Both the position numbers and the translations under genes were made by a program. From positions 3,658,001 through 3,722,000 of the forward strand of contig CM074129.1 in assembly GCA_037178625.1 (NCBI GenBank): 64,000 nt of DNA, read 5' to 3'. The notes under the pieces were generated by a model. That model was given only the letters and a program-made list of their open reading frames with translations, had not been told where the DNA came from and ran no database searches. The stretch is from Skeletonema tropicum. Lineage: Eukaryota; Bacillariophyta; Thalassiosirophyceae; Thalassiosirales; Thalassiosiraceae. Shown here in pieces: positions 11,593 to 21,542 of this stretch (the first letter of the stretch is position 1; each line of letters starts with the position of its first letter).

Positions 11593-12442
11593 TCTGCATC
11601 AATCTATCAAGGGTGGCACCACCATATGCATCAGAGGTCCATGCATAGTTAATCTTCATCACATCATCGCCTATGCTAGTTGGCTTGGTCATAAGAATAA
11701 AGGAGTGGAAAATCAACTGTTCCACAGTCTTTGCATGGTTCAAAGATTGATGATTATCATACATGGTCACAAATGCAATCAACACCAGATCATCTTCTCT
11801 ATTCCCCTTTGTCATGTTCAACATAGCTCTGTACTGGTTAGGCTCTAACTGACTCTGAAGAGTACGGATCAAATCATGCTCCTCATGCATTGGGAATGTC
11901 ACACGAACCATGACCTTTGCTGTTGATTTGTTTTTATTGATGTGATGAACAACTTCAATGTTGTCCCCATCAGGAATGTTGAATTCATTTGCATCATAGA
12001 AATATATGTTTTTGAAAATGGAAGAGTCATCTCGGAGTATTGCAGACTTATTGACCACCTTTTTCAACAGGTTGCAGGGATTTTCAATATTGGAGTATAC
12101 ACATATCTCATCTGATTCATTGTGATCTCTCTTTGGTAGGGCTATGATTTTTTGTTGCTTGCTCTCCTTTGATGCTTCACCTTGGAAGTATCCCGTCTCA
12201 ATCATATCATCTAGTGCAGAAGGCTTTGTTTCTGCTTGGATCACAGTTGGTTTCATCTCGATAAGAACTTTTTTGCCACTCCTTGTAAAACTGATATCTT
12301 TATCTTTGACAGAAGCAGAATCAGATTTGCGCTTGGCTCCTCTGTTGCTTGTTGAACCATGCTTTCCTTTAGCATTTATTCCTTTCTTCTTCTCCAAAAA
12401 TTGGCACTTGATATGACCAGAACCCAATGCCCCCCAAGCCAT
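11546..12442 (-). CDS. Transposon-encoded middle segment, unrecognised
   Basis: A 298-codon frame with an ATG at 12442-12440. It overlaps the 3' end of the C48 protease frame by about 70 bp and the next frame (11592-9148) by about 45 bp. Each overlap is a +1 step, so the three frames may be one long gene. It begins MAWGALGSGHIKCQFLEKKK, followed by a lysine/serine-rich stretch and then a globular-looking domain with VVHHINKNKSTAKVMVRVTFP and LVLIAFVTMYDNHQSLNHAK. I do not recognise the fold. At the upstream overlap lies a run of six C on the plus strand (12430-12435), a likely place for a homopolymer length change. Confidence 0.45.
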   Translation of the reverse strand: MAWGALGSGHIKCQFLEKKKGINAKGKHGSTSNRGAKRKSDSASVKDKDISFTRSGKKVLIEMKPTVIQAETKPSALDDMIETGYFQGEASKESKQQKIIALPKRDHNESDEICVYSNIENPCNLLKKVVNKSAILRDDSSIFKNIYFYDANEFNIPDGDNIEVVHHINKNKSTAKVMVRVTFPMHEEHDLIRTLQSQLEPNQYRAMLNMTKGNREDDLVLIAFVTMYDNHQSLNHAKTVEQLIFHSFILMTKPTSIGDDVMKINYAWTSDAYGGATLDRLMQIGCSRILERTKAINC

Positions 12443-15305
12443 CACAAGGTTGCTGCTTTTTCATTGGTGATGACTCACCTTCATTCTGCCGCTTTTTTGA
12501 GCCACTGGTCATTTTCGGGCTAGCCTTGCTTTCCATTGCCTTCCCTACTTTCAGGTCCTTAGACTCCCCCTTCTCCTTTGAAGATGACTCATTCTCCTTT
12601 TTCATGGATAAAGAGTCATTATTGCCTTCTTTCAGAACTGCCTTAGATTCCTCCTCCTCCTCCTTCTTCTTCTTGGCATCCTCCCCTCCTGGTGATGCCT
12701 CATCTCCTTCATTGCTGCCATTGCCATCACTCTGGCGCTTTTCTGCCTTCTCCCCTCCTGACAGAGCCATAGGTGGAGCCATCACATTCTCATGGTTAAT
12801 ACCCCCTTTCATTGGTGATGCCTTATCTTCATTGCTGCCATTGCTTGGTGATGCCTTATCTTCATTGCTGCCATTGCCATCACTCAGGCGCTTTTCCACC
12901 TTCTCCCCTCCCAACAGAGTGGGAGTGGCCGTCATCTTTGGGCCTGCCTTTTTATCAATTTCCTTCCCATTTGTCTCACAGATTTCATCAAGCCAAAACT
13001 GCTCCACCAATGCATCATCTTTCCCCGCATTCCCCACATTGGACTCCTCCTTCTTCTTCTTCTTCTTGGAGGTAGAGTCACTGTTGCAAGCAGCTTCCTT
13101 TTCCCCCATTCCTGATGGGGGATTCTTCAAGTCATCTTTCTTTTTCTCTGCTACCTCCTCACTGTTTCCTTCGTCCAAGTCATCTGCCAGAAATGAGTAA
13201 TCCTTATTGTAATCCACCACACCATCCTCATCATCACTTTCAGTAAGATTAATTGTTCTACTCTTCTTCTTCTGGTCATGATGTTCCACCACTTTGAATA
13301 GAGTCTGCAGTTCCTGAAACAGGATGTCAGGAACTGCTGTTTTAGTTGTCCTGCATGAATCAAGCAAAATCTTGAACTGATGAAATCTATAAGACTGGTG
13401 TTGTAACACCAATGGCAGACTGCAATTGGATGAAGTGTACTCATCATCATTTCGACCAAAACCATCTATAGGACGTGACAGAGTTTTTGTTACTCCAGCC
13501 AATTTGAATTTGACAACCAAACAATTGCTGTCTGTTTGAGCCATCATGTTTGAGGGCAAGTTCTTCTCCATAGTTTCAAGTATACCTCGAATGGTGCAAA
13601 TTGTATCATACATTTGAGTTGACCACCCATACATAGTGAGCCACCATTTGCCATCTGGTGGCTCTTTAATCAACACTGGGATGGAAATGTGACTGTAGCT
13701 GTGCCTAAATTCCTCTCTACAGCGATTTTCATCTAGTATCCACTCTATACAGTGACAAATCTTCCTCTTATCATTTTCTACAATGGGACGACCATTGTCA
13801 AGAATCAAGCAAGCCCTCTTCATGTGGGTTAAAGTGTCACAAATGTACTGTGCAAAGACAGGAAGAAAGGCCTCACCTCCTGCAAATGACAGTTCCGACC
13901 AAAATCCACTGTTAGCCATATCCTGCAAGCATAGCACCTGAATACAGAGTCTGTTGAAGTGCAGAAGATACTCCCCAAACTGAGTTTGGAATTTTTGTAC
14001 TTGCTGTTGAACTTTTGATTTATTCCGCCTATCATGATGATTAAAACATTTGGCAATGACTTCATTAGGAGTTCCTCTATGTAGAGTAGGGAATACTAAC
14101 GCTTTCTCAGTTTTCAATAGCTTGGATAGGAAGTCATTTTCAGCATTGGTGGGGAATTGGAAGAGATCTGAAGCCAGAGCATCTTGTAGTAAGGATGACA
14201 TCCCCTTCCCCCTCATTTTTGTTGGTGGCTGGTTGTTTGCTGTCTTGTTGTTTGCTGCTGGTTGTTTCTTAAGGGATGTCTGTTGCTTTGGGTTTGCTTT
14301 CTGTTGGCCCTGCTTTGCTGATGGATTCTTAGACAGTTTGCCCCCTCGTGATTTGTTTATCTGGTTGAAGTGCCTTTTCAAATCATCAGGTGTCATTGTC
14401 AAGCGAAATAGATTCAGGATGTTGGCAGCCAATTTGGGGCGGATATATTTGATAATTTGATGTTGGTCAACCAATAAATGTTTTGCAGTGGCAAGATCAT
14501 CAGAAAGGGTGAGAATGATACCATTGATAACTTGAAATATTCCACAACTGATTGAGTCCATCTGTTCTGGCACAGTAAGTGACTCATGAATCCATCCTGG
14601 GTGGTTTTCCAACCGCCCCTCCCGCCTTAGAGCATGGTTTAGCATGCTGCTCAAAAGTTTGAATACCCTCTTGTTAGATATCCTATCAGGTCCATAATGG
14701 TCAAAAGTAGCTATTCTGTTGTCAGAAGGGTATACAATTGCACCAACAAAGTGATCTCCACCAAAATGAAATGGGAATAAGATCCGCTTCAATTCTAGAA
14801 GTGAGGTTGTGCCCTTCCCAAAAAAAGCATTGTAGGTGTTGTCATTTTCATTAGCTGCAGCAAATCCCAAACCATTTTCACTGAATTGTGTGTTGCCACG
14901 GTCTGTCAGGTGAGCTGTACAGACATTATTACAAAACCAAATACCTTCTCGCAGCTTTTCATCAATCTGGTGCAATATATGCTTGTATAGAAAATGAAGG
15001 GAGGGGTCTGAAAGAAACACCTCTGACACAACTCGATAATAATCACTGAAGGAGCATCCATAGCTTGACTTTAAAAATGGTGTGCCAGACTGTTTGCATG
15101 GTACAGCAAATTTCTCGATTTGATAAACAGTTTGAAGTTTCTTATCCTTGTCAATCTTTTTGAATGGATACAATGATTCGTCCAGTTCGTACGATTTCAC
15201 TTTGCTCCTCTCCTCCTGTGTAAGTGGAGCCAAGTATGGCCTCAATGCTTCCTTTATGGCCTCTTGTAGGGATGCTGCTGCTGATCCTTCCTTGGTTGAA
15301 CTCAT
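12369..15305 (-). CDS. Ulp1/C48-type cysteine protease encoded by the transposon
   Basis: A 978-codon frame with ATG at 15305-15303. Residues about 130-275 carry the Ulp1/adenain catalytic order: His in GGDHFVGAIV (H185), Asp in ATFDHYGPD (D202), the oxyanion Gln in VPEQMD (Q248) and Cys in DSISCGIFQVING (C254). Ulp1-type proteases normally cleave SUMO-like modifiers; related domains are encoded by several transposon lineages. Residues about 310-370 are a Lys/Gln/Asn-rich linker, 375-690 an unrecognised globular part, and 700-960 a Lys/Glu/Ser-rich region with GSNEDKASP and GGEKAEKRQSDGNG repeats. The stop at 12369 lies within the next frame. Whether this is a separate protein or the N-terminal part of a polyprotein of about 2,080 residues is open. 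Confidence 0.7.
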   Translation of the reverse strand: MSSTKEGSAAASLQEAIKEALRPYLAPLTQEERSKVKSYELDESLYPFKKIDKDKKLQTVYQIEKFAVPCKQSGTPFLKSSYGCSFSDYYRVVSEVFLSDPSLHFLYKHILHQIDEKLREGIWFCNNVCTAHLTDRGNTQFSENGLGFAAANENDNTYNAFFGKGTTSLLELKRILFPFHFGGDHFVGAIVYPSDNRIATFDHYGPDRISNKRVFKLLSSMLNHALRREGRLENHPGWIHESLTVPEQMDSISCGIFQVINGIILTLSDDLATAKHLLVDQHQIIKYIRPKLAANILNLFRLTMTPDDLKRHFNQINKSRGGKLSKNPSAKQGQQKANPKQQTSLKKQPAANNKTANNQPPTKMRGKGMSSLLQDALASDLFQFPTNAENDFLSKLLKTEKALVFPTLHRGTPNEVIAKCFNHHDRRNKSKVQQQVQKFQTQFGEYLLHFNRLCIQVLCLQDMANSGFWSELSFAGGEAFLPVFAQYICDTLTHMKRACLILDNGRPIVENDKRKICHCIEWILDENRCREEFRHSYSHISIPVLIKEPPDGKWWLTMYGWSTQMYDTICTIRGILETMEKNLPSNMMAQTDSNCLVVKFKLAGVTKTLSRPIDGFGRNDDEYTSSNCSLPLVLQHQSYRFHQFKILLDSCRTTKTAVPDILFQELQTLFKVVEHHDQKKKSRTINLTESDDEDGVVDYNKDYSFLADDLDEGNSEEVAEKKKDDLKNPPSGMGEKEAACNSDSTSKKKKKKEESNVGNAGKDDALVEQFWLDEICETNGKEIDKKAGPKMTATPTLLGGEKVEKRLSDGNGSNEDKASPSNGSNEDKASPMKGGINHENVMAPPMALSGGEKAEKRQSDGNGSNEGDEASPGGEDAKKKKEEEEESKAVLKEGNNDSLSMKKENESSSKEKGESKDLKVGKAMESKASPKMTSGSKKRQNEGESSPMKKQQPCDGLGGIGFWSYQVPIFGEEERNKC

Positions 15306-16432
15306 GATATAATTCTAGATTTTACAGAGAGACAGTCACAATTGCTAGCAGTTCAGTCTTCCAACATGAACGGCACAACACAGTGAGGAGGCGGGGGTAC
15401 ACCGCCAGGACTCCCAGGTTGTGTTATCGTGCACGTCAGAGGGGGGGGATGAAATAATGATCAGTGCGGCAAAGTCCCTCAATTCTGACCTCGGCCTCTT
15501 TGTGAAAACATTCGGTTTCTAATCAGACACAATCACGTTAGTTGTCGAGGACTCCCAACTCACTATGTCAGCAAAATTTAATCCCCCCCAACGTCGATGC
15601 TAGCTATTATGATGCTTCTCTTGTATTATCAAAGTATTAATAATCACGGCAGTAGCCCGTCTGATGAAAAGGACAGCAGAAAAAAAATGGTGAGATGAGG
15701 TGAAAAATACTATTACATAATTGGTAAAATCAATAATAATAGTTCCTCTGCTGCCGCCCCACTATTATTTCCTCTCTCGCTTTTTATTTTTATTAATACC
15801 ATAATAATAATTATTAATACCATAATAATTACCCACCAATTCTGTTGCGGCCCCTCAAATTTATTGCCTGTCTGATGGTATGACTACAGTGTGGTGTAGT
15901 ATTTGTATTAATGGGGGTGGTTGTGTGCTTGCCAAAACTCATGTAGCATCAGCATGATCAGTACATCATCGTAGTGCATGAGCTTCATGACATTGCAATC
16001 TATTGCAATCAAGAGGTGTAGACTTTGGCTGGTGCGGTGCCCAAGTACTTATGTGCGAGTGAAGGATGAGAATGTGTAAAAAATGAGAATGTGTAAAAAT
16101 GACATAAGTGGGGATCGCCTAATGGGAGTGTTTGCATGATGAGCACCTGGAAAATTTGAGCTCAGAACCTATTTCAGCGGACGTTCTGAGAGGTAAGACA
16201 TTTAAATCTGGTGTGACACAATTCTAGACTGAACCAATACCGGTTGATCAGAATTAAAAATTGTCAATCAGAATTAACCTTTAACCATCAAAATAAATTC
16301 ACCTCAATTAAGGTTAGTTCTGATTTCAGAATTAACTTCAGACATCAAAATTCAATTCTTTTTACAACCGAGTTCATTCTGATTTGTCACTACAAACCCT
16401 GACAAATCAGCATAAACTGCAAAATCAGAATA
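15306..16432. other. Right arm of the transposon, promoter side and subterminal repeats
   Basis: Non-coding. Near 15785-15835 is a tandem TATTAATACCATAATAATAA repeat. From about 16240 to 16432 the subterminal words of the left arm reappear (GATCAGAATTAAAAATTG, CCATCAAAATAAATTC, GACATCAAAATTCAATT). The stretch contains the 5' region of the C48 protease gene. Confidence 0.45.
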
Positions 16433-16451
16433 ATCCCACTTCAGGGGATTA
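16433..16451 (-). repeat. Right terminal inverted repeat of the large transposon
   Basis: Reverse complement TAATCCCCTGAAGTGGGAT, pairing with 3253-3271 at 18 of 19 positions. Confidence 0.65.
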
Positions 16452-16950
16452 AGCAAATAACCAACAGTTTTTCCATCACCCCGGAATTGTATATAGTGTA
16501 GTAAGGTTTTACTTGTGTATCTGCACCAAAAAAGTGCTGCCAGTGCCAGATTTTGTGCCAGTGCCAGGAGTTTTGTTGCCCCATGCACTCCATGGAATTT
16601 GTTTTAGTTGGAGGTATTTTGGTTTCTGATTCTGAGGTTATTTTGTGACAGTGGAGGTGGAGGCCATTTTCATTTTGATTTTGGGAGGATGGAGGACATT
16701 GCAGCAGAAGCAGAGGTTATTGACAGCTGATGATGGCGGTACTTAAGTACTGGGCGGGCTGCTGCAAAACCGTGAGCAAGCGTTCTGCTAGCTGGGGTGA
16801 CTGGTAGAATATGGTTGCCACGGCCATGCATGCATATGTTTGGCGCACGAGCTACTTATGATCAATGAAGGGAAGGTGACCGTGATTGGAAGTGTCCTGT
16901 GACTTTTGTGACCTGACGTCTCTGGTAATCAAAGTTACTCCATACGGTAC
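16452..16950. other. Intergenic, nothing recognised
   Basis: Flank of the transposon. No gene, repeat or RNA signature was found. GGTACTTAAGTACTGGGC at 16738-16755 contains a short palindrome. Confidence 0.3.
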
Positions 16951-17546
16951 TTAACAAAGGCCTGTGCAGGATTGAGCCTCATCTCGATGATGCTCTGAAA
17001 AGTTGTCCCGTGCTCCAATACCGTAAAGGACATTTTTGGACCTAAATTTTGCGGAGTATTTACATGATTTATCCAAAAACGATCTGTCCTCGTCGCTCCC
17101 TGCAATTGCACATGCTAAAATTGCCGCCATCGTCTGACGCAACACACGCTCGCTGATGTAAAGAAGATCATCGGTGAATGCTCTGAATTCGCAATGGCAG
17201 TAGAATGCGTAGGCAGCGAACCCTATGTTGACCCATCCATGGCGAAGAATTCCCCTTTCCATTAGCATCTCATAGACATACGATAAGCCGTATGGCATCC
17301 AATAATGGTTGATTGTGTTGCTGAGTTGCTGTTTTTCTCCCCGGATGATTTCTTCTTGTGAACTTCATTACCGTCACAGTCGCCATTGAACTTGACTTGA
17401 TGCTGTGTTGGGTCTTTCCCTCTCGATGGACGTGTCGATAGCACTTGGAGACTCTCGATGGTATGCCTAGAAATGCAGACGCGAGATGAGGAAGTTGATA
17501 TATCTTCATCTTTTCTTGACTTGATGCTGCGATGGCTTGGGCGCAT
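16951..17546 (-). other. Coding-like stretch, unrecognised, possible two-exon gene
   Basis: Two minus-strand open frames abut: one from ATG 17546 (serine-rich, DEDISTSSSRVCISRHTIES) and one from about 17330 to 16951 with a helical, protein-like composition (YVYEMLMERGILRHGWVNIG, then LYISERVLRQTMAAILACAI). They lie in different frames. I could not find a convincing intron joining them, so this may be a gene with a short intron, a broken gene, or chance. The adjoining plus-strand frames at 17532-17990 look like shadows. Confidence 0.25.
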
Positions 17547-18019
17547 ACAATTACAATAACTCGACTAATGCTAATGAAGTATTTATTGTCGCATCGGCAG
17601 AGCTGCCGTGTATTTTTATCCACTGAAACTCGACGAGATGAATCTCCGATGTCCAAGTCCAACGTCAAAGGCCAATTCGCAGCTGCCATGCACAAGCCAC
17701 AGCTTCCACTACCAGCCACTCAAGGGAGAGCAATCAGATGCAATGTGCAGAGGCAGAGGTATCATGGCCAACCTTCGCCTTCACCTACACTATACACCTG
17801 CTTGTGCAAATACAACAACTACAAAACACTACTCACCTTGACTTGTTCTTTTCGTCATGAGCTGAATGAGCTCGGAAAAATCAGAGGATCTAAAAGGCCC
17901 GCTCTGTCAAGAGTTTTTGAGCTAAGCCTTCAGAGGAGGAATAGGCCCAACACGAAGAACCTGCAACGAACAGCGGAACTGCTATACTAATCCTACCGCA
18001 CCACCTCCGCCTCCTCCCA

Positions 18020-19190
18020 TCAACTTTAAGTATGGTAACACCTCACGGAAGCCTAAACCATTATTTGAACATGTTGATCAGGTTAGGCATAAAATTGAGG
18101 TCGTCAAGCAACCCGGGTGTTTTGATTTGCAATTAATGGGAGATGTAACAGGGCTATGTGCACATTGCAAAAGTCCTCCATCAAGTCGACACAACTTGAA
18201 CAAGAAACTAACTCTAGTCTACACTTTAGAAGGAAAGCCACGATTCATACAGGGCATTGGAATGTCATGCAGCAATACAGCGTGAACCGAGGGTGGTTGG
18301 CAATCATACGAATATTCCTACGTCGAGACGTTGCCGATCTCCAAGCAGTAGCGGTTAAATGCAATTATTATTGGAGCATCATACGGCGTGGACATGTTGT
18401 TTGTGATTCTTATGCGCAACGGATCAACTGCAGCGTCACTGGAGAAGACGAGTCGAGCAAATATGAGTTGTTGGGGGAGTGCCCTAAAAGCGGATTATCC
18501 AGGATGCATCTACTGCCGGAACGACTGCGCCTCCACTTCACCGTGTGTGGGTTATGAAAGTGCAAAGGCATGGGCTAATGACATGAAAGCTGTAGGGAAC
18601 GCGGAACGCGCCTTTGAGATGCGGAGCCATCGATGAAGCGATCCAACAACGCCAAGCAAAGCTTCCAAACCAAAATCTTCCGAGAAGTCAATGACTTCAA
18701 GTTCTAGCGAGGCTGATTAGCCATGCGCTACCTCAGCAATTGGTGATAATGCAACAATAGGTGACAAGGTGAAACAAAAGAGTATGTTAAAAATTCTCTC
18801 AATGATTCCAATGCTATTCTTGAGGAATTGCCGAGTAACTCTCATTCTTCCGGAAAAAATGGATTTTTCTCAAGTATCGAATGATTCGGTTGACAACTGT
18901 GCTGTGTTTGAGTTTGGTATAGATTATTCATACCAACCTCATTGAACTAAGTGTGGATAGGAATCATCTGCAGGCTATTGGATATTTGCTAACATTGTTC
19001 ATACCTCCTGCAACGAAGTCTAACAAAAGCGAGGACGACAATACGCAAACCAAGCAAAGAAGCATTATCATTTGATGCATACATAGACATGACAACCTTG
19101 AAGGACAGAATCAGAAAGTTGGAAGAATGCAATGATTCGCCTCAGGCACGACAACAGAAAAGGAGGAATAAACATCATATCTTGTAAATC
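18020..19190 (+). pseudogene. Degenerate transposase-like relic
   Basis: Coding-like fragments on the plus strand in changing frames with stops. One near 18046-18285 contains a possible zinc site (LCAHCKSPPSSRHNLNKKLT, later MSCSNT). Another near 18300-18636 has YVETLPIS, an in-frame stop, then GASYGVDMLFVILMRNGS and DYPGCIYCRNDC. A last piece near 19083-19187 reads TLKDRIRKLEECND. Cysteine-rich modules followed by an LP motif and a hydrophobic VDMLFV strand recall transposase N-termini, but the family is not identified. The frames are too broken to be functional. Confidence 0.35.
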
Positions 19191-19247
19191 GGACAAATTC
19201 ATAATGTAATTTTGTAATTTATCTGCCATACTGCAATTTCGAAGATC

Positions 19248-19817
19248 TCATCTTGATTTGAGTCGGCCTGCTATGAAACCCGCTGCTAAAAGCATGAGAG
19301 CCATAGGTATTGTTTTCCCCAACTGTGATTGTTGTTTTGGTAGTTGAGAAACTTCCAGTTCGTTATAACCAGTGCTATCGTCCATTGTTCTCGTAAATTT
19401 TACATTATCAGCAGTGCCCATAACAATCTCGCATGTGGTGAATACAGTACCATCAATTAGATGACCACCGATTGCATTTCCCTCGGCATCTGAGAGAGAA
19501 ATGTGCACATGGCAACCTGAACCATCAGCTGAAAAGGTGCCTACTAATGACACAACTTCAAAACGTTGATTGTATGTTTTGATATCATTCCCACCAGTGC
19601 CATCTCCATCTGTTCTTGATGCATTTGCAAGGCGGATAGTGGCACGTTCCAGAGATCCAACCGCAGTTACAATAAATGCCGATTCACATTTGGAGCGAGC
19701 TAGTATGATTGCTGCTGCTTGTTTCAAAGCTGGCATGAGTTTCTCTCCCGGGTGTAGACGGAAACAATGTGCCGTCATCGGTCCACATGGAGGCACTATG
19801 AGCCTTGGTTCTGGCAT
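19248..19817 (-). CDS. PPC/DUF296-domain protein with a C-terminal membrane segment
   Basis: The first in-frame ATG is at 19817, giving 189 residues; a longer frame upstream has only a GTG and then a stop. Residues about 15-145 match the PPC (plants and prokaryotes conserved, DUF296) domain: FRLHPGEKLMPALKQAA, SAFIVTAVGSLERATIRLAN, RFEVVSLVGTFSADGSGCHV, HISLSDAEGNAIGGHLIDG, VFTTCEIVMG. In land plants this domain follows AT-hooks (AHL proteins) and forms trimers. No AT-hook is present here. Residues about 165-185 (GKTIPMALMLLAAGFIAGRL) look like a C-terminal membrane anchor, which would be unusual for the family. It is divergently arranged with the folate reductase gene, 358 bp apart. Function unknown. 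Confidence 0.75.
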   Translation of the reverse strand: MPEPRLIVPPCGPMTAHCFRLHPGEKLMPALKQAAAIILARSKCESAFIVTAVGSLERATIRLANASRTDGDGTGGNDIKTYNQRFEVVSLVGTFSADGSGCHVHISLSDAEGNAIGGHLIDGTVFTTCEIVMGTADNVKFTRTMDDSTGYNELEVSQLPKQQSQLGKTIPMALMLLAAGFIAGRLKSR

Positions 19818-20175
19818 TGTTGCTGCTTTTACTGACGATCTAATTATTGCTCCACGCAACAACAGGCTTCTAGAGAGAGAGAGAGAGCTAGAGAGTATAG
19901 AGTCAACGTTGGCGACAGCGATGAAGCAATACGTGCCAATACTCACTGCATCTTTGTTGATGCGAGGCGATAGAAAAGATCGAAAATCGAAATCTTGGTC
20001 ATCGCGTCATACTTGCTTCCCGCAAATCTCTTCAAGAACGTTCCTACTGAATTCCTACGCACGTGCGTGTGGAGAGTCTTCGATCATGAGCAAAATCGAC
20101 CTCACCATGTCATTTTTGCTCCGGAAGTGTTCCCATAGCACAAACTAACACCCTACACAAATCACTACATCAACC
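19818..20175. promoter_or_regulatory. Shared divergent promoter region
   Basis: The start codons of the PPC gene (minus) and the MTHFR gene (plus) face away from each other across 358 bp, so both promoters must lie here or in the transcribed edges. A GA microsatellite (AGAGAGAGAGAG) is at about 19871-19888. No canonical TATA box was identified. Confidence 0.4.
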
Positions 20176-21477
20176 ATGTGCTCCGCTACCAAAACCGTTG
20201 ACCCAAAGATCATCGATCTTCTTAACAAGGACCCAGAAGGTCTTGCCCATGTGTCTCTCGAATACTTCCCTCCACGCACTGAGCAGGGAGTGAAGAACCT
20301 CCACGCTCGTATGGAACGCATGCTTACCAACACCAAATGTCTCTACACGGATATGACCTGGGGTGCTGGTGGATCTACCGCAGAGCTTTCATTGGAGTTG
20401 GCCCTTCATGCTCAAAAGACAGGCCATGTTTCCAATCTTCACTTGACATGCACAAACATGGAGAAGGATGGAGATCCTATCAAGGGGGTGCATGATGCCC
20501 TCCAAGAAGCTTATGATGGAGGCATCCGAAACATTGTTGCTCTCCGTGGAGATCCGCAGGAGGGAGAGAATGAGTGGACTGCCACAAAGGGCGGATTCAC
20601 TTGTGCGTTGGACCTTGTCAAGTACATCAGAAAAGAGTTTGGTGACGACTTTGGTATTTCTGTTGCTGGATATCCTGAAGGGCATCCCAACCGTATTTCG
20701 GAGTTGTCAGAGGAGGAAGTGAAGAACATGTCAGAATCTGAAAAGAGCAGATGTTGTACACATGATGGGATTACCTATGTCTGCAAAGACGATGATTACA
20801 AGAAGGAAATGGATTACTTGAAGGAAAAGGTAGATGCCGGTGCTGGTAAGTTTTGAACTGATGATGCTATCCATTTTATTACAATCGCTTTCAGATGCTG
20901 ACTGACCTATCTGTTCCTCTTTCTAGACTTCATCATCACCCAAATGTTCTTCGACGCTGAGGTATTCAAAACATTCGTCGAAGATTGCCGCACATGGGGA
21001 ATCAACTGTCCCGTTGTTCCTGGTCTCATGTGTATCAATGCTTACGCTGGCTTCAAAAAGATGACAAAGTTCTGCAAAACTCGTGTACCCAAAGCACTTG
21101 AGGAGAAGATGGACTCAATGAAAGATGATGCTGATGCTATCAAGAAATTTGGAGTTGAATATGGTGCTGAGGTGTGCAGAACTTTGTTGGATTCTGGTGT
21201 TAAGATTTTGCACTTTTACACATTGAACTTGGAGAAGGTTGTTTATGGTATTACCGATGAGCTAGGTATCACATCTGGACTTACTGAACAAAGTAACGAG
21301 AGCGATGCTAAAGATATGGTTGCTGTTGGAAGTGCCTGGGCTAGGGTAGGTGACACAATTAAGTGCAGTTCTGGCCAAGGAGTAGTGAAGGAAATCAAGA
21401 GCGATGGTGCCGCTGTGGTGGAAATTGATGGAAAGGAAGTGCAACTGGCCAAGGGATCTTATGAGAAAGTTTTTTAA
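20176..21477 (+). CDS. MTHFR: Methylenetetrahydrofolate reductase, catalytic domain only, two exons
   Basis: Exon 1 is 20176-20845, intron 20846-20926 (GTAAGT...TTCTAG), exon 2 20927-21477; the join restores DAGA-DFIITQMFFD. The 406-residue product has the TIM-barrel of MTHFR/MetF: SLEYFPPRT, TDMTWGAGGSTAELS, NLHLTCTNM, NIVALRGDP, GISVAGYPEGHPN, DFIITQMFFDAEVF, CPVVPGLMCINAY, ILHFYTLN. It reduces 5,10-methylene-THF to 5-methyl-THF using FAD and NAD(P)H, supplying methionine synthesis. Typical animal, plant and fungal enzymes are about 600 residues and carry a C-terminal regulatory domain. Here only about 55 residues follow the barrel, forming a KOW/SH3-like strand pattern (ARVGDTIKCSSGQGVVKEIK). 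No targeting peptide is evident, so it is probably cytosolic. Confidence 0.9.
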
Positions 21478-21542
21478 TTCTCAAATTGCTATACTTTTAT
21501 ACTAGCAAGTTAACAAAAATAACCTGCGCCTTATGTACAATT

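Larger units (their letters stand above)
3253..16451. mobile_element. 13.2-kb DNA transposon with Plavaka/CACTA-like transposase and two cysteine-protease-like proteins
   Basis: The limits come from an inverted repeat: TAATCCTCTGAAGTGGGAT at 3253-3271 and the reverse complement of TAATCCCCTGAAGTGGGAT at 16433-16451 (18 of 19 match). Just inside both ends are AT-rich subterminal repeats built from CATCAGAATT, CATCAAAATAAA and CAGAATT in both orientations. These motifs are not seen elsewhere in the window. Between them lie a minus-strand spliced gene, a plus-strand transposase and a long minus-strand coding block, the two large blocks converging at about 8.7-9.1 kb. I could not identify a clean target-site duplication, so the exact outer bases are uncertain. 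The frame breaks in the transposase and protease block suggest a damaged or imperfectly sequenced copy. Confidence 0.7.

Noticed and set aside
3253..16451. Polinton/Maverick or giant-virus-like element, suggested by the Ulp1-type protease
   Set aside because: No DNA polymerase B, packaging ATPase, capsid or retroviral-type integrase is present; the transposase is Plavaka/CACTA-like.
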